Source of the DNA: Bolinopsis microptera
Lineage: Eukaryota > Ctenophora > Tentaculata > Lobata > Bolinopsidae
Assembly: GCF_026151205.1 (NCBI RefSeq)
Contig: NC_087079.1
Span: 1,054,001 to 1,118,000 of the forward strand
Direction: 5' to 3'
DNA length: 64,000 nt
Notes under the pieces: generated by a model
Told to the model about the DNA's origin: nothing
The model's database searches: none
Seen by the model: the letters and a program-made list of their open reading frames with translations, nothing else
In this document: piece after piece, positions 1 to 12,900 of the stretch
Layout: every line of letters starts with the position of its first letter
How positions within the stretch are numbered: position 1 is the first letter of the stretch
Program-made: the position numbers and the translations under genes

Positions 1-39
<39 letters not shown>

Positions 40-924
40 ATATTATGATATGTTCTGATTATCATAAAATTAGAATTTAACGAGTGCACAGCATGTTCCT
101 AATCGAAACTTACTATTTTAGAAGTCACGCAGAAAACATTTCCGTTTGCACTTTTCTTATTCTATGTTGATTACAGATAAAATTATAACTAAGCGTTAGA
201 GTTGAGTCCTGCCCTGGGAACAACCACTGAATGAATTGAATCATTGTACCAATCCTCATATCATCAAGTTCAAAAGAAACATGCAAACTGATAGCTTCTG
301 CTAACTGCTTCCTGGTGGTTAGATTCGGTGTTTCATTAGTTTTATTTGTTAGACCTCTAGTGGAAAATACTTTAGGTTTAGTAATTCAATGAATAATATT
401 TAATGATTTTACAGTCAGGGACCAGGGTAGTTTGGCACATAAAACGCATAAAACATTGTGTACAAATTAATTCCATCTATTAAAATATCGTAAAAAGACA
501 GCCTTTGTTTTGGCCGATAATATCGGAAATCAGCAGTTCACAAAACAAGTCAGAAAATTAGCAATGTTGAAGCCACAATTCACACTGTTTACATTCCTTG
601 ATTTCCTAGTGTTCTGCATCTCTCTAGGAAGCGAAAATTTTTATCGCTAATTTAAGGGTGATGTAATTAGACCCACGCTGCAAAACATAGCACAATGTTT
701 CTGTTTCACGCCCTATTACTATTTTAGCCAAAGTTGCAAAATTTGCGGTGTGCACTTTTAAACACTGCTAAACACTGCAACTGGTCAGTGGGCAGCCACA
801 CTCCTGCTGCTTAGCTATTTTGATCACCAGAAAATAAACTTTCTCTTTCACTTTCCAGGTCCTCTCAAGAAGGGGTAGATAATGAACTCTGTTCCCACGA
901 GGGAATGTTAAAGATGGTTCCTTA
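1..924. other. 5' flank of the first gene, noncoding
   Basis: A (TA)n run occupies about 1-36. The rest is AT-rich DNA in which I see no convincing exon. An in-frame TGA at 883-885 lies upstream of the ATG at 925, which supports that ATG as the first coding Met of the gene that follows. The promoter and 5' UTR should lie here, but I can point to no specific element. Confidence 0.5.
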
Positions 925-3900
925 ATGGACACAGGAGAGGAGTCGAACTCCAAGTTTCTAGATAGAGCTATGTTAGATACAGTAACCGAAGGGGCCACGG
1001 AGGGAATCACCGACATTGTGAGTTTACACTATAACTTTAAAATAATGGCCCAGTTGTGGTTAAGTTTTAATCGCGTTTTATGCAATTTCGATATTTAACA
1101 AGCATAATTAGATCGGATTATGCTGAACTATTTTATTATTTGTGACGGTGATAAATCATTAATTGTCCTTCAATCTTTTAATACAGTACTATGCATGTGA
1201 ATTTCGTTAGATAAAACGTCTATTCTTTTGTCTTTGGTAGATTTGAGGATTCCCCAACTACAGTTGTTACCATGTTACCATGGTAACTGATGTGTTGTTA
1301 GGATTCCTTTACTTTTCTAGGTAGATAAAGTTCAGTGGGATGTTAAGGAGAAACTAACCAGGTCGAAATCTAAAAAGAAGCTAAAAGGTAAGCCATAGCT
1401 CTCTTCAGGGGTGTTTCTCTTGTTTTATCCATTAAAGTCGACTACGTGGAAACTCTGTAGCCTCCTCGAAATGTCTATACTTGAAAGGATCCCAGCCATG
1501 TCTTTACTTGAAATGAGCCCAGCTATACTATACTTGAAAGGAACCCAGCTATACTATTTGATAGTTCCCCCTCCCCAGGAACTCCCAGATCCGCAGTTTC
1601 CCCCAAGTCCTCCTCGGGAGGATTGTCCTGTCGTCCCCACACAGTCTCCCAGGTCCCCAGCAACTCACTCCGGAGACAGAGATCTAGAGTTGCTAGTGCC
1701 CCTCAACAGCGACCCACTTCCGCCGGACTTAAAGAGGTTTGATAATATACGGAGGGTCTTATCTGGTTATCTCGGGGCTGTTTTTTTACATATTTCCCTG
1801 TAATAAACTGATTAGCTAATCGTTATAGTAGTAGTAGTAATCGTTATAGTAGTAGTAGTAATCGTTATAGTAGTGGTAGTAATCGTTATAGTAGTGGTAG
1901 TAATCGTTATCGAGCGGCCTTTCCTCGGAAAATGCAGCCGATAGCCTCAAAACGTAATCTTAATAATTATTATCTATATTGAAGTTATTATTTATTATTA
2001 TCGCTCGTCTTTATCGGTGGATTTTACACGGGGGTACCTTCATCATGCACTCAAAATTGTATACGGCTGGTTCAAACCAATTTCAACTCTACTAGAGTCA
2101 CCTTTATCATTCTCGATGAATTAACACCTCACAGGGAACAACCGTTGCCATGGTAACCGAGCGATTGACTCTCAGCAAATCACTTTTATCTCGGGTAAAT
2201 ATTTTATTGAATATTTATAACTCAGTGTTCACTGTAGCATCATCTGCTTTTACCGCCTTTTCAATGTTTGTCTCGCTGTATTTATTTTCCAGGTATAATA
2301 GTATAATATATAGTAGTATATATAGTAGTATATATAGTAGTATATATTAGTAGTATTACTTTGCTTTCCGTCCAAATTGCTGCTTCTCTGAGGTAACGTC
2401 TATCTGTCTAACTATTTTGTTTGTCACATTGTGCCTGGCATCCCAGACAAACAACAACAATAAGAACCAAAACCACACACCAGACTCAGTGCTCACATTC
2501 CTGCACGTCTAGTATTACGTACAAACACGTGATATCCTTACAAGGTCATGTTACTGTGGTGAAACTTCCTAATATGGGGGTCACGTGGTTTCTGCTTTAT
2601 ACAACGTATGATCACTATTCTAACTAGACAAGCTTCAGTGGCTTTGCCAGACAGGAGCCATGCTACTAAAAACATGTGCTTTTTATCTTTTTCAATTACA
2701 ATTGTCACTTTTGACTTTTCTACGGCCTGTTTCTTTTATACATTTTGTATAAGTTACTTATAGCTACTGTAGCTGTAATGTTTGATATTTGAAATTGGGC
2801 ACAGAGCCAAAAACGACTTTGGCCTCTTTAAATTGACGAGCTTATTCTTTTGGAGACAACCTCCGTATCAGCTGGTTACCCAGACCGTGAGACACAGTTA
2901 CCCATACTACACACTACACACTACACACTACACACTATCTACACAGTGTGTAGTACACAGCATGGCTGTTTGTAGTAGTTATACAGATTCCGGCCTCTGC
3001 TTTAATTTATTCAATACTAATCATCTGGTAATGAATAGGAATAAGTGGCGCGCACTTTCTATCTCTCAGGTGACTTGTTAGCTTTACTAGCGGGATTTAT
3101 TTAAAGTAACAATGATTTTATATTATTTTATGCTTTCTTAATGTAACAGGATAGAAATTGTATCACTATTATGATTATATTAGAGTAGAATAAGTCACTA
3201 ACCTGGTAACCACCCCTGGTAACCACCCCTGGTAACCACCCCTGGTAACCGCCCCTGGTAACCACCCCTGGTAACCACCCCTGGTAACCATCCCTGGTAA
3301 CCACCCCCCCCCCCTGTAAACCACCCCTGGTAACCACCCCTGATAACCACCCCTGGTAACCACCCCTGGTAACCCCCCTTGTAAACCACCCCTGGTAACC
3401 ACCCCTGATAACCACCCCTGGTAACCACCCCTGATAACCACCCTTGGTAACCACCCCTGGTAACCACCCCTGGTAACCACCCCTGGTAACCGCCCTGGTA
3501 ACCGCCCCTGATAACCACCCCTGGTAACCACCCCTGGTAACCCCCCTCCCTGTAAACCACCCCTGGTAACCACCCCTGATAACCACCCCTGGTAACCACC
3601 CCTGATAACCACCCTTGGTAACCACCCCTGGTAACCACCCCTGGTAACCACCCCTGGTAACCGCCCTGGTAACCGCCCCTGGTAACCACCCCTGGTAACC
3701 ACCCCTGGTAACCACCCCTGGTAACCACCCCTGGTAACCATCCCTGGTAACCACCCCTGGTAACCACCCCTGGTAACCACCCCTTTTGCAGCGGATGGAG
3801 AAGAGAGTGCACGTGACTAAGAGAGTTCAGAGCGCCCCGGAAGTGAGAGCTCTGACTCCACCCACTTTACACAGAACTAAACAGGGCTGCCCCCTTACTT

Positions 3901-6900
3901 TTAGTGACCTTCTCAGAGCCGAGGAGGTTAGAACTTTTGGGACTCTTTTTTTTTCTTTTTTTAACTTGATTTCACTTTGTACAACATTTGCTTGTTTATT
4001 CTAAAGGACAGCGGGTGGTACCCCTATATGCGTTCTCCGAGTTCAGTTGATCATTAGGTGCTCTGTCCGCTCATTAACAACCCCATCCAGCACTCTTTAA
4101 CCAGCCCCCTCTCTCTCTCCAACACTCTTTAACCAGCCCCCTCTCTCTCTCCAACACTCTTTAACCACCACCCCCTCTCTCTCTAGCACTCTTTAACCAC
4201 CCCCCTCTCTCCAACACTCTTTAACCACCCCTCTGTCTCTCTCTCCAGCACTCTTTAACCACCCCCTCTCTCTCTCTCTAGCACTCTTTAACCACTCCCT
4301 CTCTCTCTCCAACACTCTTTAACCACCCCCTCTCTCTCTAGCACTCTTTAACCACCCCCTCTCTCTCTCTCTAGCACTCTTTAACCACTCCCTCTCTCTC
4401 TCCAACACTCTTTAACCACCACCCCCTCTCTCTAGCACTCTTTAACCACCCCTCTCTCTCTCTAACACTCTTTAACCCCCCCCCCCTCTCTCTCTCCAAC
4501 ACTCTTTAACCACCCCTCTCTCTCCAGCACTCTTTAACCACCCCCTTCTCTCCAACACTCTCAACTTCCCCTCGCAGAAAGGCGGTTTCGAGTCTAAGTG
4601 GGTTCTGCAGTGGGTTCTCTCTCCAACACTCTTTAACCACCCCCTCTATCTCTCTCCAGCACTCTTTAACCACTCCCTCTCTCTCTCTCCAACACTCTTT
4701 AACCACCCCCTCTCTCTCTCCAACACTCTTTAACCACCCCCTCTCTCTCTCTCTCTAGCACTCTTTAACCACCCCTCTCTCTCTCCAACACTCTTTAACC
4801 ACCACCCCCTCTCTCTCCAACACTCTTTAACCACCCCTCTCTCTCTCTCTCCAACACTCTTTAACCACCCCCTCTCTCTCTCCAACACTCTTTAACCACC
4901 ACCCCCTCTCTCTCTCTCTAGCACTCTTTAACCACCCCCTCTCTCTCTCCAACACTCTTTAACCACCACCCCCTCTCTCTCCAACACTCTTTAACCACCA
5001 CCCCCTCTCTCTCTCTCTAGCACTCTTTAACCACCCCTCTCTCTCTCTAGCACTCTTTAACCACCCCCTCTCTCTCCAACACTCTTTAACCACCACCCCC
5101 TCTCTCTCTCCAACACTCTTTAACCACCACCCCCTCTCTCTCTAGCACTCTTTAACCACCCCTCTCTCTCTCTCTCTCTCTCCAACACTCTTTAAGGGGG
5201 GGGGCCAATGGATATTTTTTTGTGAAACTTGATTTCGAGATAGTAGTTGACCAACAAACAAAGACCAGTGACCGAACTTTTGAGGGGGTCCCGGACCCCA
5301 ACCGCCAAACGGTGCGCGCAGGGCAGCCACGCCCATATTTGGTCCAAATTAGGCCCAATTTAGCCAAATACCCTGAACATGCCAAAAACCAAGGTTTATG
5401 GTGCTCTACTTGTAGCTAGTGGTCTCCTGAACTCGTATATGAAATTTCATCAAGATTGGACGAAAAATGACTGAGTTATGAGCCAAAAACCATATGCCCA
5501 TATTTGGGCATACGCACCAAATTTGGTAGATTTCGGCCCATAAATTGGCCAAATATCAATATTTTTGAATGAAACTTACTTTATATGAAAGGTAAGCCTA
5601 AACTACATATTATCTGTAAGTTATAGCTTTATATCTGTTTAAATGTGGATACTAAGGCGAAAAAACCACAAAAAATGAACTAAATTGCCCATATCTCGGT
5701 TCGCGATATTTGCGGAATTGATCTCATTAAAATTGTAACAACTCAATCAGTTTTCAAAATTTTTGCATGAAATTTTCGGAATCGACTCGAAATTGCATTT
5801 CCACCTTATTTTAAATACGGATTTTTGATTTAGGCCTCCAAAAAAATTTGGCGGCCAAATTCCAAAATTATCTCACAAAAATTCAGAATTTGGCCGCCAA
5901 ATTTTTTTGGAGGCCTTAATCAAAAATCCGTATTTAAAATAAGGTGGAAATGCGATTTCGAGTCGATTCCGAAAATTTCATGCAAAAATTTTGAAAACTG
6001 ATTGAGTTGTTACAATTTTAATGAGATCAATTCCGCAAATATCGCGAACCGAGATATGGGCAATTTAGTTCATTTTTTGTGGTTTTTTCGCCTTAGTATC
6101 CACATTTAAACAGATATAAAGCTACAACTTACAGATAATATGTAGTTTAGGCTTACCTTTCATATAAAGTAAGTTTCATTCAAAAATATTGATATTTGAC
6201 CAATTTATGGGACGAAATCTACCAAATTTGGTGCGTATGCCCAAATATGGGCATATGGTTTTTGGCTCATAACTCAGTCATTTTTTGTCCAATCTTGATG
6301 AAATTTCATATACGAGTTCAGGAGACCACTAGCTACAAGTAGAGCACCATAAACCTTGGTTTTGGGCATGTTCAGGGTGTTTGGCTAAATTGGGCCTAAT
6401 TTGGACCAAATATGGGCGTGGCTGCCATGCGCGCACCGTTTGGCGGTTGGGGTCCGGGACCCCCTCAAAAGTTCGGTCACTGGTCTTAGTTTGTTGGTCA
6501 ATCGCTATCTCGAAATCAAGTTTCACAAAAAAATACCCATTGGCCCCCCCCCTTAACCACCACCCCCTCTCTCTAGCACTCTTTAACCACCCCCTCTCTC
6601 TCTCCAACACTCTTTAACCACCCCCCTCTCTCTAGCACTCTTTAACCACCCCCTCTCTCTCTCTCTCTCCAACACTCTTTAACCACCCCCTCTCTCTCTA
6701 GCACTCTTTAACCACCCCTCTCTCTCTCTCTCTCTCCAACACTCTTTAACCACCCCCCTCTCTCTAGCACTCTTTAACCACCCCTCTCTCTCTCTCCAAC
6801 ACTCTTTAACCACCCCCTCTCTCTCTAGCACTCTTTAACCACCCCTCTCTCTCTCTCTCCAACACTCTTTAACCACCCCCTCTCTCTAGCACTCTTTAAC

Positions 6901-9900
6901 CACCCCTATCTCTCTCCAACACTCTTTAACCACCACCCCCTCTCTCTCTAGCACTCTTTAACCACCCCCTATCTCTCTCCAACACTCTTTAACCACCACC
7001 CCCTCTCTCTCTAGCACTCTTTAACCACCACCCCCTCTCTCTAGCACTCTTTAACCATCCCATCTCTCTCTCCAGCACTCTTTAACCACCCCTCTCTCTC
7101 TCCAACACTCTTTAACCACCACCCCCTCTCTCTCCAACACTCTTTAACCACCCCTCTCTCTCTCTCCAACACTCTTTAACCACCCCCTCTCTCTCTCCAA
7201 CACTCTTTAACCACCACCCCCTCTCTCTCTCTCTAGCACTCTTTAACCACCCCCTCTCTCTCTCCAACACTCTTTAACCACCACCCCCTCTCTCTCCAAC
7301 ACTCTTTAACCACCACCCCCTCTCTCTCTCTCTAGCACTCTTTAACCACCCCCTCTCTCTCTCCAACACTCTTTAACCACCACCCCCTCTCTCTCTAGCA
7401 CTCTTTAACCACCCCTCTCTCTCTCTCTCCAACACTCTTTAACCCCCCCCCCCCCTCCCCCCCCCCCTCTCTCTCTCCAACACTCTTTAGCCACCCCCTC
7501 TCTCTCTCTCTCTCCAGCACTCTTTAACCACCCCCTTCTCTCCAACACTCTCAACTTCCCCTCGCAGAAAGGCGGTTTCGAGTCTAAGTGGGTTCTGCAG
7601 TGTATTGAGTCGGACCTGTTTAACAAGACCTATAAACCCAAGAAGAGGATAACTTCAGCCCCTCCTAGATTTCACCACCCGCCCGGCAGTCTTAGACCAG
7701 CGTGAGTTAGTCTTAGTGATATAGTTCTTCAATCTGAATAGCTTGTAGTCTTAGACCAGCGTGAGTTAGTCTTAGTAATATAGTTCTTCAATCTGAATAG
7801 CTTGTTAATTTGAATGTAAACTATTTCTAGATATTCGTTAGTTCAAGAGTTCATTAAAAGACAGAAATAAGTGATTTTAGAAGAAGGTACGAGGGATGCT
7901 TTTTATCACACTGTACTTGGTATAATGTCCTCTCACTACTAGACTAGTGACTACTGACTACTGACTACTGACCTGCAGGTATATGGACAAGCCCCCCAAC
8001 CCTGCAGTGGAACCAGCGTATGACGAGGAATGGCACGACAAAATAGTGGAACAACACGAGACACGCAGGTACGTGTTGTTACCATGTGTAACTATAACAG
8101 TTGTTATCATGTGTTGTTACCATGGTAACTGATGTGTTGTTATCATGTGTTGTTATCATGGTAACTGATGTGTTGTTATCATGTGTTGTTACCATGGTAA
8201 CTACTACAGTTGTTATCATGTGTTGTTATCATGTGTTGTTATCTTGTGTAACTACTACAGTTGTTACCATGGTAACTACTACAGTTGTTACCATGGTAAC
8301 TACTACAGTTGTTATCATGGTAACTACAACAGTTGTTACCATGTGTTGTTACCATGGTAACTACAACAGTTGTTATCATGTGTTGTTACCATGGTAACTA
8401 CAACAGTTGTTATCATGTGTTGTTACCATGTGTAACTACTACAGTTGTTATCATGTGTTGTTACCATGGTAACTATAACAGTTGTTACCATGGTAACTGA
8501 TGTGTTGTTTGTTGGACGTTATTCTCATTAAAACATTGTTTACACCGTCTAGTCTTAACCTAAAATTAGACATAACCCATCAATACTGAGAAATAATACA
8601 AAACATTACTTTCAATTCAATAGTATGTATACAATTCAAGTAATTTATCGTTATGATAAATTGTGGTTCAAGATTTGAAGAGCTCAGTAATCATTGATAT
8701 ATATAAAGATTGCTTTAATCAAAACACTCTACAAATACCGTTAAATACGTTGTAATCATTGCAATATATATATATTACTTTAATCAAAACACTCTACAAA
8801 TACCGTTAAATACGTTGTTACGGAAGAATACCGACACTCACTGTCTACTGTCTACTGACTGTAGGGGAATGTAACAACTGAATGTAACAATATTTGATTG
8901 GTGATTGAAATATGAGTGTAGACAAGTTTTGCTAAGTTTTAGGGAATCCAGATGATATTTTGATGAGGTTCGTCATCCAGCACTTTGTCAAGCTCCAGCG
9001 TTTTACTTGTAGATCCTGAACTTTGTCAAACTCCAGCGTTTTACTTCTAGATCCTGAACTTTGCTCAGAGTTATCTGAAATGTGTGTAGCAGCCTATTTA
9101 AGGATGTTTTAATGTTATAATTGGTAGTTGGTGGTTTTTAGAACCACCACATCCGTCAGATCGGCCGCAACTAAAGTACTGGTGTTTTGAAGATTATGTA
9201 GTCATGTTACCATGGTTACCAGTTACATTGGAACTTTTTACATTTCACTAAAAGGAGCAGTTCCTTTTTGTCGTTTCTGCGTGACTTTCAGAAATATGTT
9301 GCAGATGTGATAAACGAGTAGATCCGAGTCCAGTTGTTAAACTTGTTAAAACGCTGTTGTGTCGACTAATTTATACCTTGTATAAATTGAATTCATTTGT
9401 TGTGCGTATTTGAGATTTCTTACCGTTTTCATCTCGTTTTCACACCCCTTGGTGTTAGTTATCCTGTTAAATAGATGGTTTAGCTGAATATTAACACTAT
9501 CCCTCTAAAACCTTGATCACCAGCTGAAGTAACATTGTTTAAATATTCCGATACCTTGATCACCAGCTGAAGTAACATTGTTTAAATATTCCGATACCTT
9601 GATCACCAGCTGAAGTAACATTGTTTAAATATTCCGATACCTTGATCACCAGCTGAATTAACATTGTTTAAATATTTCGATAGTGTTTCTTCGGCTATCT
9701 GTTAACTTTAATCCAACTATCTGTAGCTATAACTTCTATATACACTTTAAAGCCAGTTTAGATGAAAATACGTTATCCCTAGAATTGTTTGTCCCTACCT
9801 CATATAGGTTGCACAGCAAAAGGTGTCACCAATATTAAACCCACTCCCTTTTTAGCATCGACAGTTACTAGATTTAGCCTCACAGTCATTCCATAGCAGC

Positions 9901-12900
9901 GCAGTGATTATTCTAAGATCTATTATCAAGTTTATGTTAACTGTTTACTGTTTACGGTTGGAACCGTTATGTTAACTGTTTAGTGTTTACTAAGGTAACC
10001 TAGGTAACTAAGGTTGGATGCGCTTTTAGTTGTTTTAAGTACACTTCCTGCCTCATGGAACCTGACACAAAGTCTTAACTACGAAGATATTGTAGTGTTG
10101 TGGCGTGTTGTTAATGTGTGACTTGTGTGTAGTTTGGTATCTCGTATCTCAAGTCTCCTTATCAGGTCTTTGTCGTTGATAATGCAGGCAGTCCCCTCCC
10201 AGAGGATTATTTCTTGATGGTCTTTTTGTATCCCAAACTTAGCATCTAAGGATAAGAATTGGGGGAATTCTATCAAAAGGAAGTAGTTAATGGTAGAATA
10301 ATGATCAGCAAATAGGCTAGTAGCACTATCTTACTATTAAGCTATTACAATTAGAGGTAACTGGGCCATTTGCTTTAAAAACTCTTTTCATTTTCACACA
10401 CCTAGTATAAGATTTTATATATCTAACGCTATCTTTTAAAATTCTAATTCGCCAGCTGAAGCAATATTGTTCAATAGTTTTTGTTGTTTTTATTTTTATT
10501 TTGTTGTAAAACTTAGAGCATTAGTCCCCTTTAACAACTCCTATCTCTTTACCTGTGCCGGATAGTTTTTATAACTTTCGACAGCCTTAAACGATAATTT
10601 TAACAATCATCAGCTATAGAGTTTTATCAAAAGGATGGCGATTAAGTTGATATTGACTAAGGATCAGATATCATTGTATTTAAGCGGTGCTCAATGAGCG
10701 AGACTAATCACACCTGGCCCCTGGACCTCTACAACAAGTTGATACCGTGGTGTCAGTACAACCTGGACCTCTACAACATTATCAAGTTATTACTGTTGAT
10801 CCTTTGCCGCTCAGGAGGAACACACGGACGTTAAAAAGTCGTCCAAGACCCATCTGCCGCTTTACTTTTTGATTATCACTGATGTTTGCCTTACGAGAAA
10901 AGGCAGGTTTCAATAAATAATGGCAACTTATTATAACATATTAATAATATTTCTCTCAATGGTTAAGCTTTCAGACAATGTCATTGAACCAATCCCTCTA
11001 AACATTTAACATATTATTTACTTTCTAGATTACAGCTCTTGTTTAAGCTACATTGAACGTATTATTTACTTTCTAAATTACAGCTCTTGTTTAAGCTACA
11101 TTTTTGTCTCTAAATAATATCTCTTTAAGAAGATATCGGACATGTTTAGAGTACCAGACATAGAAGAGAACTTCGTCCCTAACCCCTACAAGCTGAGTCT
11201 GAGTATTAGCAAGTGGGTTACAATACCAGCTGGTGCCCTCCTCTTTATCAGCAGCACTCTCACTGTCTACCTCATTATCAAGCACTTCAGACCCCTCCTG
11301 AAGCTCTATCTCTCTGTTCTAATGTACCTGTTCTCCCAATTACTACTCCTAACTGTTGTCATGTCCTTCTTCATCCTGGAACTAGTCTCACCCACAGATA
11401 CACATGTTACCATGGTAACAGATACACATGATAGATGTCGAATAAAGCAGGGTCTGCAAACATTCGCTCTGCTTCTGCCGGGTTACTGTGTCCTGATCAT
11501 CACCCTGGTGAGAAGCCTGTTTGTAACTTTCCCTCTCTCTTACTCTCACTTCATCAAGAAGAGGTACCAGCTGGCAGGGCTGGGAGTCTCTGTGCTGGTT
11601 TGTGGACTAGTATCAGCTGCACCTAGTCTAGGGCTCTGTAGTGTCACCGTCACTAAGGAGATTGTTGGTGGGGAGGGAAATACAGATGAGATTACAATTT
11701 GTGGTTTTGAGGACAAATCAGAGATGGCCTGCAAAGCTTTCTTTGGTATTCTTTTAGCTTTGGGTTTTATTTTGCCTGTTCTGTCTGTGATCATACTTTA
11801 CTTCTACATTATCCGAGTAGTCATCAGGGCAAGGAAATCACACAGCATCTTGACCAAATCTGCCTCATCATCTAGTGAACATTTCAAATCAAAAGAAAGT
11901 ATGGAGCAAAGGTCGGTACCCTGGTCGATAATAGCGATCCTAGTTGTTTGTCTCACCACCACGCTACCCTGGGCTGGGATGATCGTCTACACTGTGGAGA
12001 TAACTGAAATGCTTGCGAATGGAGGACAGTTTTCCTATGTATTTGATGTTTTCTACTCAGTGCTACAGATCCTGATTGGATGCTCTCCCTTGGTATATCT
12101 TCTAACTACTAACTCTATGAGGGGGGAACTTCTCAGAATGTTTCAAGGTTCTTGCTCCAGACGGAATAACTCTTGAGCCTACGTGAGACTACGTGAGCCT
12201 ACCTGAGACTACGCGAGCCTACTAGTATAATGATTAAGCAGAACTTTTATCTTTTAGTTTTGAAGTGTAGATACTACTATGGGTGACGTGAGACCAAACT
12301 GATGCCATTTTATGCCATTTTAAACCATAGCCTCACCCCCATCCAGCGGATGCTATTAAAGTATTACCAATTACTGCATGTTACCATGGTTACTATTTAC
12401 AATAATTACCAATTATTGCAATCGATGTTTGTGGGATAGTGAGACATCTGGACTGGTGATCTACGTGTCGTCTTAGCCTTAGACTTTCTGTCGTACATTC
12501 TTAATCATATCGAGGAAGATAATGTAAAACTTTACTATTAAGACATTTAATTTAGATAGTTTTAACTAATCATTAGCGCATTAGTACAATTGAAAATGAA
12601 CTCTTTGAAAAGAAGAAATCAGAATTCAGATTCGCGGTATAAAATTGAACATAGTTCACAATCTTATTATGTACAACTGATAGATTCGTTATTCGAAAGA
12701 TTAAACGAATCAGGATGTGATTCTGTAAGTAATAAATATTGCTGAGGAGTAAACTATAGATACAATCATAATATTTTAAGGTAGAATTAATCAATCGATT
12801 ACAATTAAATTTAAATACAAATGTTACATATTCACGAACTATGAAGTCAGAGCTGTAATATATGAGTAGCAAGTATCATGCAATAAACACTTCACAGATT

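Noticed and set aside
3128-3812. Three overlapping minus-strand frames of about 200 codons
   Set aside because: They are read-throughs of the 13-bp CCACCCCTGGTAA minisatellite; all three frames stay open because the unit lacks a stop on that strand.
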